Shown piece after piece: positions 1 through 13,540 of a stretch of DNA of 64,000 nucleotides. Where the stretch lies: assembly GCF_001039355.2 (NCBI RefSeq), contig NW_019775717.1:175675-239674 (forward strand). The letters run 5' to 3'. Source of the stretch: Lingula anatina. Lineage: Eukaryota; Brachiopoda; Lingulata; Lingulida; Lingulidae. Positions within the stretch are counted from its first letter, which is position 1; every line of letters begins with the position of its first letter. A program made the position numbers and the translations under genes. A model generated the notes under the pieces. It saw nothing but the letters and a program-made list of their open reading frames with translations. It searched no databases and was not told where the DNA came from.

Positions 1-3000
1 TCTGTATTTTATTAAGAATTGGTAGGATATCATAACACAGGAGTTAATCAGATAATCAAACATTACGCAGGCTGTGTACTTTCTGAATGCGTAAACTTCT
101 AAGACTATCACAAGACACGTGCATACCCACATACATTCACAAGTGTATTGTATATATTTGGTCTGTTTATACACGGACACTTGACTCTCGTCTTATCCAC
201 ATTTAATTTACAAGCTGTCACTGTGCGTACCGTAATATTGTATTGTGACATTGCCCGCATATTAATAGAGTTGGTTCAATAAAATACATGTACTCGTACA
301 AACCTGGACCAATCGAGGACAATGAGAATTTATCTTTATCATTTCTTTTGTTCTAAGCTACAGATCTTTTTCAGCGTTTAACGCTGCATTCATTGTGGCG
401 TATAGCACCTGTTCCTTTACAGATGTGACATTTATTGCCTTAAAAATATAATTAAATCTCCCGTGGCATTTAAACAAGTCGATATAATAAAATTAATTTT
501 TGACACATTTTGCAATACACAAGAATTTCATTTAACATTAAGTCCCAACGGTAATGCTTCTCTTTTCCTTATACTATAGAAAAAAAGGCGAGATCTGTCC
601 CAATCAAAGCTGTGTATTTCACGGGATATGCCACCACCAATGCGCCCAGCAGCTATTCCAAGGCGAGCTGGAACATCAAACACACTGCGCACCACGGACT
701 GCGCTACTGGAAGCCGAGGCGTATTCATGGTCCGCTGCTCAAGCTGATGTTGCGTATTCTGACTCCTAGAGATTGTACAGCTTGTCAAGAGCCAAAGAAA
801 GACAAATCGTACCATCTTCTTGATTTCCCAGAGCAGGCCATAGGCGTCGCTAGCTTCCAATTCTTCATAATTTTCTCAGTAACCTGGAATGAGCTGTTAC
901 TTTGAGTTCTCTCTACCAAAAGGCCATACAGATAGGATCGAGCTCTTGAAGTGTTTTCTAGTCGTGTCGTAGCCCCGTCGTCATTATGAACAGCTGGGCC
1001 ACGTCAAATTCCCTCCACATTAACTGCATTTAAATCGCCATTAGGTTAATCAAGGAACAACCCCGGTCCCCAAGCTCTAATCCTCGGCTGCTGCCTACAG
1101 AGTGTTTGTGCGGTCCTAGGGGAGATTCTGCGGGGTAGGCATAGATAGATGGCTGTCATTTAATTTGTCGCTATCAGATCTTTTCTTCAGTCATTAAGAG
1201 CCTTAGATGGCGGAATTATAAACTGCGGTTTAATTCCGTAATCTGATAAAGTCTTTCGCGGCGAGCGAGAGTAAACGCAGGCGGCTAATATGCGTTTGAC
1301 TTAATGGGGCCGGTCGATAGAGCTTCATCCTAATTCAATTTTTTGTTTTTTGCTCTTAACTGCTCAACTGATTGCTAAGGTTGATGAATAAATTATCACA
1401 TACCAAGAGTCGACCACGTTGAAACTGCTAAAGTGTTTTGATGATATATTATTCATAGAAATGTCAGGTCTATCGGCTTAAGAAGTAGATTGGTAAATAC
1501 TACTACCGAGTCTGTTTTGTAGCTACTTAGTTGAAACCCGGAAAATGATCAGATGTTTGAGTGAGAGTCACACATTAGACGTAACAGTTGAATGATAACG
1601 CACAGACACATAGGTCCTATTTGGTCGTTTTTGAAGTATAACCAAGATGCATATGTGCAGGGAATGTAGACACTAATTTGAAAAATAGGTTCAAATACTG
1701 AAGTAGAAGAAATATAAGTATACATTAATTGTATAAGAAAAATATTTGAACGCATGCCATATTTACTACGGGCATTAGGCTCAACTCGAAAAAAAAAATT
1801 CTGAGACAAGATATCGGATATGAGAAATGTCTTTTAGGCAAACGCTTTTTTTGTCTCTACACCTCTATCTGGTTCTAATAAAAGTGTTTCCTTGTTTTTG
1901 AGTACATTTTTATGGTTGGTGTACGAGTATTTATTCTATATTTCATACCAGGTAAAATTAGGAATTACTTTTCAACCTCGTTTTATTCAGTCTTGACATC
2001 GCCCTTATTTTTTCAATTTTTGAAAACGGAATTTCGAAAACATTGCACTAAATGTTTTTTTGTAAGCGAACAGAAAACGCTGTCGATGACCAATAATGGT
2101 GGCGTAATGTCACTTTATATGTGGGGAAACCGTCATGACAAAGTGAGCGACAGCTGCCTTGTGTTTTCCTCGTTGACAGGTACGTAATCACGGCCATTAT
2201 AAGCACGCGCGCGGCGCGTTGAGACAGCGTTGAGACGTGCGGCGAACTTCACGGACTGGACATATATACAGATGGGATAGGGGTGTAATTTGATAAGTGA
2301 ATGGAAAAGTGTAAAATGACCGGATCAGAATCTCCTTTCTTCCTTATCCGGGCGCTTGGATGTGTAGTAACGGCAATGTAAACTTGGGGGACTTACGGGT
2401 ATTTAACCTCACTCAAGAAATGTGTGTTTATAATTATTTTTTACTCTGCTTACTACAATGATGGTGTCACGCACAGTTTTGCTGAGAATCTTACCACGCC
2501 ACCAAAAATCACAGGAAAGCTACACACAGCCTACTGGCATTCTTACAGCCATTTGAAACTAAATATGATATGTTCCAAAAAGGTAAAAGTAAAAGATGGT
2601 ATACTGTGGCGTCTTCAGCCGTCTGCCACCTGTTGACATTTTACAGGGAGTAAACAAATAAAGATTCACGAGGATTACAAGACGTCAAATACCACGTAAA
2701 TGACTGATGTTATTCTATCAACCGCTAATATCATTTCACAATTTGGCCTATCAGACAGAACTTTTTTAAACTTTCCATTTTGCGCAATTATTTTTCTTTG
2801 GTACATTTAATATCTACATATAAAATCACTGAAAGACAAGTTCGCATAGAGCTATGCTGGAGAGGTGCAGCAATATTGTCCTTGTTCAGAAAAAAATATT
2901 AAAGATTTATTATAACAAATACAACACTATATATAGCGATGATCAGGTATATTTACAATATATTAAGTGTGCTAACTTATTTACAATGAGTAATATTTGT

Positions 3001-6000
3001 GTTCTAATTACACTTGTTTATCTTATTATGTTCCTCCATGTCTTTGCAATATCACTTGTACTTATTAGTGTAATTCGTGTTATACTAACACACGTCTATA
3101 TTACAACATCTTATTTATCTTTTCATCATAAATATTGTAAACTGCCAGGCTTTTTCTAGTTTTCCCTCTTATCTCTTGTAAGTACACACTGACCAGGGAG
3201 AAAATAAATATATGTATAATATAGACTATAACATCTAATGCAGGCAGACATCCAATCCTGATTAAAAAAAAACGTTTGTACAAATATGCTTGTGTTTAGG
3301 ATGACTTATGCCTCTTTACACCTTAGTATTCTACAAAATTTATCTGTAGAGTTTATTTCCTGTTGATCTGGGTGGAAAACGACTTACGGTTTATCTTATA
3401 TCTAGCATTCCTTTTAATATTTTGACAGTGGGATATGAATTGTTTTTTCGTCTTCCAGTGGGTAACCACAGACGAGACAGTTTTTTCTTTTGCATGAAAC
3501 TTTGGCTTCGTTCACATGCAATGTCTATTTTCTAAATTCTATTTTCTATTCGCGGTATGTCTTATGATCACGGTCTGTGCCCTTAATATCCCGCTGCGTA
3601 ATTACTGGCAGCGCGAGCCAGTTACTATAAGTCTGTCTCTCAATGTTTAAGGAGTGAGTGAGCGTTCCCAGCCTTCCCTGCGCAGTTATTCTTGAGTGAT
3701 CTGACACAACATACAGAGAACTCAATTGTACCCAGTGCTTTAAATAAAAAAGAAAAAAAAAAAAAAAACAGGCAAAATTGAATAGGACATTTAAAAAAAA
3801 TATCGAAAACGCTATCAAAATCTCTTTTAATTGAGTAATTTGAGCTAATATTTCGCCCCTATGTATTTAACTGTATGCGTTCTGTATACTAAATATACTG
3901 AAGCCTGACTGCAATGAAACCTTGGTTTTTTACCCCCCGAAAAACTCATTGTGCTGGTGAGAGGGTGCACTATCCACGCTAGGAGGGGAGGGACAGACAG
4001 GAAAATGAGATGTTTCATCGACGGCACATCTGCTCATAAGGGCTGTTTTAATGAAAGGGGGTATCTTTAAGCTCAGGTTTAATTGCAAGTTGTCTCTATA
4101 CCCGCACTTGCGGCACGTTCGCATGAAGCACGTGGAGGAAAAGAACAATGGCTAAGAACGTGGGTAAAAAGTAAATACGAACTCAAAGAGAGAGAGAAAG
4201 AGAGATTAAGTGTTTATGATAAATTAAACAAACTTAGCAAAGTGTGAACTGAAAAAAAAAAAGCCAGGGAAAAAATATTGAATCACATTCCATTTTATCT
4301 ATATAAGCGCCTTCACAACACACAGATTCCCGACATGTCGCCCTCAGCTGGTAGTAGATTGGATTACAAATATGCTTCATATATCATTCCGTCAATTATC
4401 AATAGTTATCTGTTGCCCCCTAAATCAGGTGGAAGAACAAGGCCCGCCACTTGGACGCCAGCGGTTTGTCATCTTGTCAAATTGTTTCCCTCATCGTACC
4501 TGCCATGCCCTCGGTGACGGCCGGGGGCGTTTCGCATTAGGTCGGACAAAAAGCGGGCGCATGCCAGTCAAATTATATTAAGACCTCAATGTTTTTTCAT
4601 GACAATTAAATTCATCCCCATTCTAGCGGTGACATTAAATTCTCACAATCATATTTCTTTTAGACTATAATTTCTCACACTTCACATTCTGTGTCATTCA
4701 AATAGGACGGCATGGCGTGTGATTATTCTGATGTCAAAAACACATATTTATGCCGGCATTAGTAAATGAATAAATGATTGAAATAATGAATAACCTTTTG
4801 ACAGCTATAACAAAAGAAAAATCGCATGATACATAAAAACACACACAAAAAGTCCCCATGTACCATTAAAATAACTTTTCTAATTTATTGATAATTTCTC
4901 GTTTTTTTTTCTTTTCCACATTTCCGTGTCCCTGTTTAATAATTTCCAACCTACAATCTGCTATCTCAAAATGTTGCACTCTCGTTTCACGATTCAACAA
5001 TGAATGTCTTCAATTTCCCAGCAATACTTCTTATCATCTGCTTTCTCCGTACACGTATCACCGTGCAAGAACAGTCACGGCAGACTGCCCGTAGAGCAAA
5101 CAATCGGAGCAATTTTACGCTGTTAATCAATTTTACGGGTTATTTTTTAATAACATTATAATTTTAGTAGGTAATTTGAATGAAAAAGAGACGCTAATTC
5201 CGGATGAATCTGAAAATCAATATAAAGGCATTAGTCGCTCGGGCTCTTAATCTGACTATAACAAAAATACTTTTTACTCTAGCGAATTTTTCGTCTCATC
5301 TGGTAAGCACTTCGGAGTAGACTTATTTATGGGTAACCTGTTCTGTATACGTACAAAATCACGCGTTAACAAATAAAATGCATTTAGAGACATATTAATC
5401 CGGATCTCGATTGTTTCAGTGCAGAATTAACCATAGGTGATTTAAATATGTTTGGGCGAGCAAAGACGGGAGGTGGCGAGAGGTTTGTAAAAGCCAAATA
5501 AGCCCTGTCCTTCTCGCCAATTGAGCTTCTGCTTAAATATGATTGAATAAAACTTATTAGATTAGACAAACGACGCTGCAATCTGAAAACATTTTTAGAA
5601 CCATCTCTTATATTTCTTTACATTAACCTACCTTAATTCTTTCTTTTTGCTGGCGATCTTCTGTTTTGAATCATTGTACTGTCTTCTTATTTTTGAATCA
5701 CTATACTGCAGTGTAACGTAGTCCGTTGTTCCACACTTGGGACTATTTGTATTGATTTTGAAAATGTAGCGGAAGGCCAATTAAGGGAGGTGCTCATGGG
5801 CAACTGCTACCATGCTACTTACACAGGAGGGGGGGATCTCGTTGCCGAAAGTCACGGTAACCAGCGGTCACTGTCGCTGCCACTAACATGTCGTCCACAT
5901 AGCAACTCAGGGCAGTCGCCGTCGATTCCTTTATGCACAGAACAACTCTAAAACAGGAATTTGTCCTCCTAAGGGGGCACCAGTACAGTAGGCCCCTACT

Positions 6001-9000
6001 CATGACTGATTGTGGTACAAGCAAGACTGGCTGTACTTAATTCATTGCACATACACACAGAGAAAGACAAGGCTTGCTTGCTCCATGTTAGCGCCTTATT
6101 CGAGTAGATTTAAAACAAAGAATTATTTCACTAAATCATTTTTGTGTTTTGTCCAAATGAAATAATATGGATATGATATATTTGTCTTATAATCCAAACA
6201 AACTGAAACTGGTGTGTACATGTAAAACCACTCGCGTCGTCTTACCTTGGAGCAGCGTGCTCTCAGATATACCAGTTCTGTGCCCATATGCCAATAAATT
6301 CCGAAAATATGAATTCAGGAAGTGGAAACGATAACATGTTCTTAGCCAGAGAGACAATTCTTTTCTTTTCCTCAAAAGATTGTACTTTCATTATTGAAAC
6401 TCACCTCTATACAACATCAAATGGGTCCTTCTATGTCGTATTTTTGTACGTACTTTTCTGAGCTATTTTGCAGTATATGCTACTACCAATTTAGCATGTT
6501 AATGCAACAACTGAAGGTTTACTGTATTTTCTGCAAAACGATATACATATCAATATGAATAGGTGTATCAAATAGAGCGAACGTGCAACTTAAACATTTC
6601 TCACGTTTTGAAAGTCCCATTTGTATAGCGGCGCGTCTGCTTTTGACCTCGGACTCCAAAATCCTATACATTAACGGCACGGAGATACTTACACATTAAT
6701 ATTGCAGACACGTAAACAAGAAATTTAGCCTCTGTATTTCAATGTTGCTTTCGTTACAAACTGACATTATAGCGCCTTCATGCCTATCCGTCACGTGCAG
6801 GCTTTCCCGGAGATCTCGGGTTAATTTGGTGTAATTATAGATAATATTGAAGTTTCTAGTTTACCTTGTTCTGACTGCGACGTGGCCGTGTACTTTAGCA
6901 GCGGGAGGGGGGGGGGAGATTCCTAGCTGAACCTCCCTATTTAGCAAAAGGTATCAAATCAAGATATTTCACTTCATAATTCTGCTTCTATCTGACGACA
7001 TTTAAATTTCTGAAAGCGTATGATTTTTTCAGGTTTCTGAACTGCACTTTGACATTTTTTTGGTAATGTCAGATTAAGCAGCTGGAATATTATTCCAATT
7101 TAAACCAACCACGAAATGTCCGAAGAGTTATTTCGTTGGTTTCCTTTTAAAAGAACTATAACACGCTACACCAGCCATTGGTGTTTTGAAAAAAAAAAAT
7201 GATCGATGGCCGCCTCCGACTGCTAAACACATCAATTGTACAAGCATTTAATTTGTTATTTTCAGTTTTGCTAGAGTATTGTATTGTGTACTCCGCGATC
7301 AGTTGATATAATCTGTATTGTAATATGAAATAATGTGTACTCAAATGGTATTAGCGACCATGTATATGAAGTGGCTACTAAAAGCAGCTGAGAGTGTTGA
7401 ATATTTCCGCTGCTTCTTCAGCTGTGAAATTACTCCTCCAGAGAAAATATGTTTTGATCAAAATTTAATTTACTAAACAACAGTAAAACATATGGGCTCT
7501 TTCAGTGCAATAAATGTACGCTGTTTTAGAAAGGGGAAAGTAGGCATATATAGAAAAAAATTCAAATGCCTGAAAAATTAAGAGAATATTTTTTCTTTTC
7601 AATCACGAGTTTCATCAACCGAGCTGAAACAGGGTTAAATCTAAAATACATGCATATACAAAAAACCTGTGTTCTGTGGTCGACCACTAGTTCGAAATAT
7701 ACACAAATTATCATAACATCTTAATCATTCAATAACATTCACAGACATCACGTCATAATGACGGGTCTCCCGATTCCTGCCTGATTTGCTGTAGTCTTTC
7801 CTCCTCTTCCACCTCTTATTCCCAGTGTCGCGTGTGACGCTTTGGATTAATTATTTTGCAACTGGAACTTTGTTGGCGGAGACTAAGACCGTCTAGGCGC
7901 AGTGAATCCACACGCGATGCATAAGTGCATGCTCATCGAAACATTTTTATATTTGACCCGCGAAGGGTAACGTTTATATTCTGTTAGTAAGGTCACATTT
8001 GAAACAATAAAAATAGAAAACAAAATAATAAATAAAAACAAAACGAATAAATAAACAGACGAGTCAAGAGACAAATAAAGAACAAATTGACAGATGAACA
8101 TGAATTAACAGAGAGATATAAGAAACATCACTCACGCCACAGAAGGATATTCCGAATATCCCTTTGAATGTTTTGGGACAAGGCTCTGCATTAAGAACAC
8201 TCTGTACAGATGGTTCTGTCCCTCTGAGAAATACAGCTTCAGTTAATTGCCAAATCAAGCGTGATAGGAAAAGACGGGGAGAGAGAAAGAGCTAAGAAAT
8301 AATGTAATTTTATCATTCCGGTCGGTGTATGTTGTTTCCAAACGCGAATGTAAATCCATTAAAATCCGCCTCAATAACTTAACCCTTGTAGAGTTCAAAA
8401 TTATTAACTAAATATTATTTTTAAATATTGTCTTGGAAACGTATGCTTGAATTTTGTCAGAGAGGAAAAATAGGACGGTGGTTCAAAAAGATCGATCATT
8501 GCGCTATATAATAAAAATTGACATTGGAGTTAAAATGCCTTGTTTATATAGACTATATCCAAAAATGATTTATTTAGAATGCTGACTGATCGGCTTAATT
8601 TAAGAAATCATATTGATAAATGGCTATGTCATAATGCAATCAACTCATTAACCTTAATACTGCCCATATTTTAAGGAAGCCTCACAACAGAGGTATAATA
8701 CTGACTTATTTGCTGCTTTTTTAATGTGTTGAATCTCCCCCAAAAAAGGCGTCCTTTTTCTTGTATTGAGAAGTGCCATTTCTATTTTTCTAGACACTGA
8801 ACATCTCAATTCAAGATATAGCTACAAAGCAAACATGGCATTGGAAATTCTAATACATGTAGAAACTAGCTTAATTAAGTCGTTTTTTTCTTTCTCTGTA
8901 GAAAAATTAAAGAGTTCACCTTGGGGGATCTCTCTAAATCGGATTTGTACTTGTATTTATAGTAAAACTTAAACATTCCAATAGAATTGAAAACGTCTTT

Positions 9001-12000
9001 GAACGCGTTCTCTCCTTTCCTTTCTAATCGTGTGGCGTGTGCCATCGGAAACAATCAATTTCTACCTGGACCGAATAAGCGACAAAGCAAATTAATTAGC
9101 AGACGGGAAGTGAATCATTAAGTGATTAGGTGATTATTTTTTCGATCAATGTGATGAAGCCATAATTATGTCTTGTATGTCTTTGTAAATATACATATTG
9201 AGTGTAGAGTAAGGTTTCAAAATGGCGGGCGTCTAGATTTGGAGATCTTGTTACACAATTTAACACGGGGTGAAATGACTGGAATCAATCATTTTCCCAG
9301 TAAAACTGATTAGAGCAGTCACGGCGCTTGCACAGAGAGTTGAAATATCTCTTTAAGTCGATTAATTGAGGTAGGTTGTCAGCTACCTCTCAACATGATG
9401 AATACAAGCAGAGGTTCGGTGACAGGGATCCGCAACTGTCGTAATGTGACATAAAACGTTGGAGGGAAAGCTCGTAAATGAATGAGTATTTTCCAAACAA
9501 ATCAACTTCCTCGTCCCAGATGATATCCTTGAAGTTGAATCAATTACAAAAGTGTGGCAGGTAGTTTGTATCAACGCGTGCCATTATTGTCCGTAAATGT
9601 TCACACGAGAATGATCCAATACTCAAAAAATAAAGGTGGCATTGATGGAAAACGACAACGTTACGATTCCTCGGCTAATCAAAAGGTAATGGCCAGTGTC
9701 ATTTGCTCACTTCAAATAGATCAACGTAGATAGAACAGCTGGGTATGACAATAGTAACAACTACAAATATAATAAAACCTATGAATTGCTAGCTACAGGC
9801 TGTTCTTATCAATGGAACAAAAACAGAAATACAATACGTAGCTATTGTAGTGAAAGGTGGGCGCTGAGGTAAGTGAATGACACTTTACGAAGGCAGACTA
9901 CCGTAACAGCCGCGACTTGACGAAACAATCGAAATACTCAATAAACCGTGCTACAATACAAGGCAGTCAATAACATGCAAAAACAGAAAAAATATGAAAA
10001 AAAAACTCTGAATGGTTTTCTCGCTAATCTGCTCTGTTTTAATTCTGCTGACAAGGATTTCCATTCCTCCTGGTAAATTGGAGATTTTTTGTAGTTTGTG
10101 TAATTTTACACTCCTCTCATAAACTTATCCCTTGGTAATTAAAAAAAAATAGAAGGAGCGGAGTCGGTTTGCAGCTCTGTTACAGAGTAAATAGATAAAT
10201 ATCAAAAACCTAATTCTTACGAGCTCCAGCACAGCTATTCAGTAACTGTACGATCTTCGGCTTGCATCAATGTTAATTACAAGAACAGTTCTTTTTATTA
10301 CATTACGCGCGGCTTTCGTAGCTACCGAGGGTTGTTCTATTGAATTTCGCAGGCAGGGCAATGAATTTGATAGTGTAACTGTTCCAGATTGTGTAAAATC
10401 ACCATCCGGATGATAAATATTTATACGCTAATTCCCCTTCTCAATATCTATATTTTCATTATATTCAATCACTGCAGTTTACTCGCCGTTCAATAGTACG
10501 CTTTGGAATTTGGAATTTCCCCCATAAAATTTTAATGCCGGTCCTATACAGAGAGCTGCTTAATATTTCATACGCTGATCGGAAAACCCCTAACCTCTAT
10601 AATCTACTAGCACGTGTTGATTGTACACATCCATATAAACAGACGATGAAAGCGCGTGACTTAACTGATACTTGGTGATACCGAATCTTGTCATTACTAG
10701 AATAAAATAATTACGTTGCTCTGCGTCATATTGTTCAGATTGCTCCAATCTTCGTTACAGTGGGAATGTGAAAGGTGCAATGTATGTATTTATTGTACAA
10801 ATAATTGCCAAGCTGGTGACAAACGTTTGGCAACTGCGTTATTCCCAGCCGCTGTAGCGTTAGTATTGAACTCTGGGGAAGGCAGAGAGCATATGCGGGT
10901 CATTTCAATATGGAATACACGACAATACTGCCCGCGTAATACATATACCCTACTGCAATGCAGGTCACACTGTGGTTAAAACAATGCAAATTTGTTCATA
11001 AAATTTCGACCGAAAAGTTATTGAACCAAAATATTCTATTGACGCTATTTTGGCTTTATACTTTGGAGATTAATTGGGTTGAACAGAAAGCAGATCGATT
11101 GATATTCTTCGACTCCATAGGATTACATCGAAGGTACGCAAGTCAGCGGGTGCTTCAAAATCCGAAATCTATACACATTTTCTTCTAACGATCTATTAAG
11201 CCAACATCTTATAGAAACAACGCCATGCACACAACGTTTTTCAATTCCAAGATCCCGCTTTATCGTGGTACTAATAATTATAATTTTAAAGGAACAGTCC
11301 GTATAAAAATCAACATATCTTATTTAAAAGCTTAAATACCTACAAATACACAGCGAACGAGCTCTAAGAGCTTGCCAAGACAAGACTATGAATAAATTAA
11401 TATAAATAATAAATCAAGTTCCCTCTCAAAAATTTTAATTTAAGATGAATATAGAAAGCTATGTACAGTACCGCCACTTGGTTTGCCGCCTTCAGTTTTC
11501 TCAATAACTGGACAGATGAAGACGACCATTGTTCTTTGTAATGGATTTTTCCTTTCGTTCTCTTTCCACAGTAAACGAATTTTAACTACAAATTTTCTCA
11601 ACGCACAAATCGAAGTCTTTTTCCTGTCACATTTGTATTGTTTGCAGCTTTTGATGATCAATTTATACAGCAGATGAATCTGTCTATATTTCTCCTGAGA
11701 ACACAAAATTCTTTCAGACTAAAATTTCAATTTTAAACGTTGAAATGAAGAACGAGAACATTCCATTAGACCGCCACAGGACTGAAGATCCATCTAGAAA
11801 CGAGTGCAAGGCTGAACACGCTTACCACCACAACATATCACAATCAATAAAGAAATATAAATTGATTAAAATATAAAATAAAAGTCAAGTCCTGATTGCA
11901 CTTGTCCACACTGCACTTGTGGTCGTTTCCCCACCATTTTACAGTCAATGACATAATTCGATGATACAATATTCTAAAGAGTTCATGGAGCGTAGCGAGG

Positions 12001-12166
12001 AACGGTCCGCCCAGACCAAAATGATGAAGATGAAAATGGCAATGATCCCAAAGTCCGTAGAGATTCTTTTCCTCCAGCGCAATTATTTTGACATTTCTAC
12101 CTTGGCGACGGACAGTTCTTGGGACGAGGAGGGGGCAGATTAGTGAAAATGAACAACAGATGATTG
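1..12166. other. Intergenic region downstream of POU4; no gene recognised
   Basis: I find no exon with recognisable homology here. Open frames are short (under about 110 codons), AT-driven and lack convincing domains. The left end, about 540-1310, is richer in G+C than its surroundings and has overlapping open frames on both strands at 528-905, but neither matches a family I know. The last 500 bases or so next to POU4 (from about 11700) are probably its 3' untranslated region. No RNA gene or complete mobile element was seen. Confidence 0.5.
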
Positions 12167-13104
12167 TTAGTGGTTTACAGCAGAAAATTTCATTCTCTTC
12201 TGTTTTTGTCTCTGATTGCAGAACCACACACGGACCACATTCTTTTTTAGATCTAATTTCTCTGCGATCTGCGCGATTTTTTCTCCCGATGGTCTGGGCT
12301 GCACGGCGAAATATGCTTCGAGAGAGCGTTTCTCAGGAGCTGCGATTGAGGTACGTTTACGTTTTTTCTCCAAGTTTCCTAAAAGAGCCGCCCTTCCTTC
12401 TTCTCCTTCGCCTGTCGTTCCGCCTCCTCCAACCAGGCCTGGAGAATGGGTTTTAATGCAATCATATTATTATGGCTAAGAGTTAGACTTTCAAACCGAC
12501 ATATGGTGCTCTGACTGAGCGCTCCTACCCCAGGGAGTTTCAGCTTGGCCAGCGCCCCTCCGACGTCGGCCTGCGTAACGCCTAATTTTATACGGCGCTG
12601 CTTAAAGCGTTCAGCAAACGCCTCCAGCTCCCTGGGGTCACAGTCTAGATCGTGCATGCTGTGCTGCATGGCGTGGTGAGCAGGGAGGGTAGGCTGGGGA
12701 TTCATAATGTTTGTGTGCCCGTACGCTTGCGCGTAAACCTGTGAGTGAGAGTGGGAGGTGATCATGTTGTTGTGATCCGCCATCGAGAGAGGCATGGACG
12801 CTGAGATTTGGTCTAACATCATGGAATCTGTCGACGGGGCCCCAAAGCCGTGCAGGGGCACCTGGTGGTGACGGGACATGCCCCCTGAACCCCCCGGGTG
12901 CCCGTGCATATTCATGTCTCTCATGTCTCTCATATCCCTCATGTCCCGCATGTCTCTCATATCTTGTACATGGTGTCCATACAGACTATCCGACTTCATC
13001 AGTGACTGGGGAGTCTTCGAAATATCCACTGCTCCCGCGGCCAACGCCTCCACTCTTGCAAGCATGGAGTCATCGATACTTCCAATACCACCAAATATGT
13101 TTCC
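12167..13104 (-). CDS. pou4: POU class 4 transcription factor, exon 2 (POU-specific domain and homeodomain; frame broken)
   Basis: Main exon of a class IV POU factor (Brn3/acj6/unc-86), a DNA-binding regulator of sensory and neuronal identity acting in the nucleus. The exon opens after a good acceptor (tttgacttttgcag) in phase 0 with a POU-IV-type box ([11 protein letters not shown]). It then has a Met/His-rich region with an Arg-Asp-Met repeat, the POU-specific domain at 12418-12642 ([30 protein letters not shown]) and the homeodomain at about 12185-12370, with the POU-class helix 3 [14 protein letters not shown]. It ends at TAA 12167-12169. The frame is broken at 12379-12384: the POU-specific frame meets TAG at 12379-12381, and the homeodomain is open in another frame next to an AAAA run (plus strand 12381-12384). 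I found no intron with the right phase, so a one-base indel is the simplest reading. Without it the protein would be about 350 residues. Confidence 0.93.
12907..12962 (-). repeat. 9-bp in-frame tandem repeat coding Arg-Asp-Met in POU4
   Basis: Five to six copies of a 9-bp unit (ATG-AGA-GAC type, with third-position changes) encode a run of Arg-Asp-Met followed by Asp-Met-Asn-Met-His. It lies between the POU-IV box and the POU-specific domain, where family members carry low-complexity sequence. Confidence 0.85.
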
Positions 13105-13420
13105 CTGCAAAAGTCAAAACAAGATTGTGAATATAAGTAATTAATTAACGACAAACACGCCAAGGTAATCAATCTGTAAGTGATGCATACTTTTCTCACC
13201 TCACCCCCGGCGTAGTTGACACAGAAAATATCCACTTCATAAAATATGAAAAAGATAAAGTGTTAAGCACTTCTTCTAGTGATTGCTAATATCTTATAGT
13301 ATACACGGTCGGATAAGCGTGGCTGCGATTCGCCCTGCATTATGCATTCGGGTTATATGTACACGACGCTGCCGTCGCGCTGCCGTCACGCGCCCTGCCA
13401 CCGCAGCCGACGTCACCTAC

Positions 13421-13540
13421 CGATGTGTTTTGCAAACGTCGCATCGTGTCCGGTCGAAAGGGAGGGGAATATCTTCCGGACAGACTGCCAGAGTTGAGAT
13501 GATGATTTGGAAGCCCTAAAGTCTGTTTAGTGTTCATCAT
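13421..13540 (-). CDS. pou4: POU class 4 transcription factor, exon 1
   Basis: First coding exon of 40 codons. An ATG ATG pair sits in good context (tccaccATGATG), with an in-frame stop (TAG) upstream at about 13600. The peptide starts MMNTKQ and holds GRYSPPFRPDTMRRL, which resembles the N-terminal segment known from acj6 and vertebrate Brn3 (tyrosine/serine stretch, then an Arg-Arg pair). It ends at a strong donor, TCG|gtaggt, in phase 0, which matches the phase-0 acceptor of exon 2. The intron is 13105-13420 (316 bp). Vertebrate POU4 genes have their single intron at the equivalent place, just before the POU-IV box. The assignment rests on position, phase and this short similarity. Confidence 0.82.

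Noticed and set aside
5815-6024. Minus-strand open frame containing a YVDDMLVA-like peptide, reminiscent of the catalytic motif of copia-type reverse transcriptase
   Set aside because: The residues around the motif do not fit a reverse transcriptase, the frame is 69 codons, and no integrase, RNase H or LTR is nearby. A chance match is more likely.
13105-13110. Start of POU4 exon 2 within a TTG-initiated frame
   Set aside because: These bases are the end of the intron (acceptor cag); the true start is the ATG pair of exon 1 at 13540.
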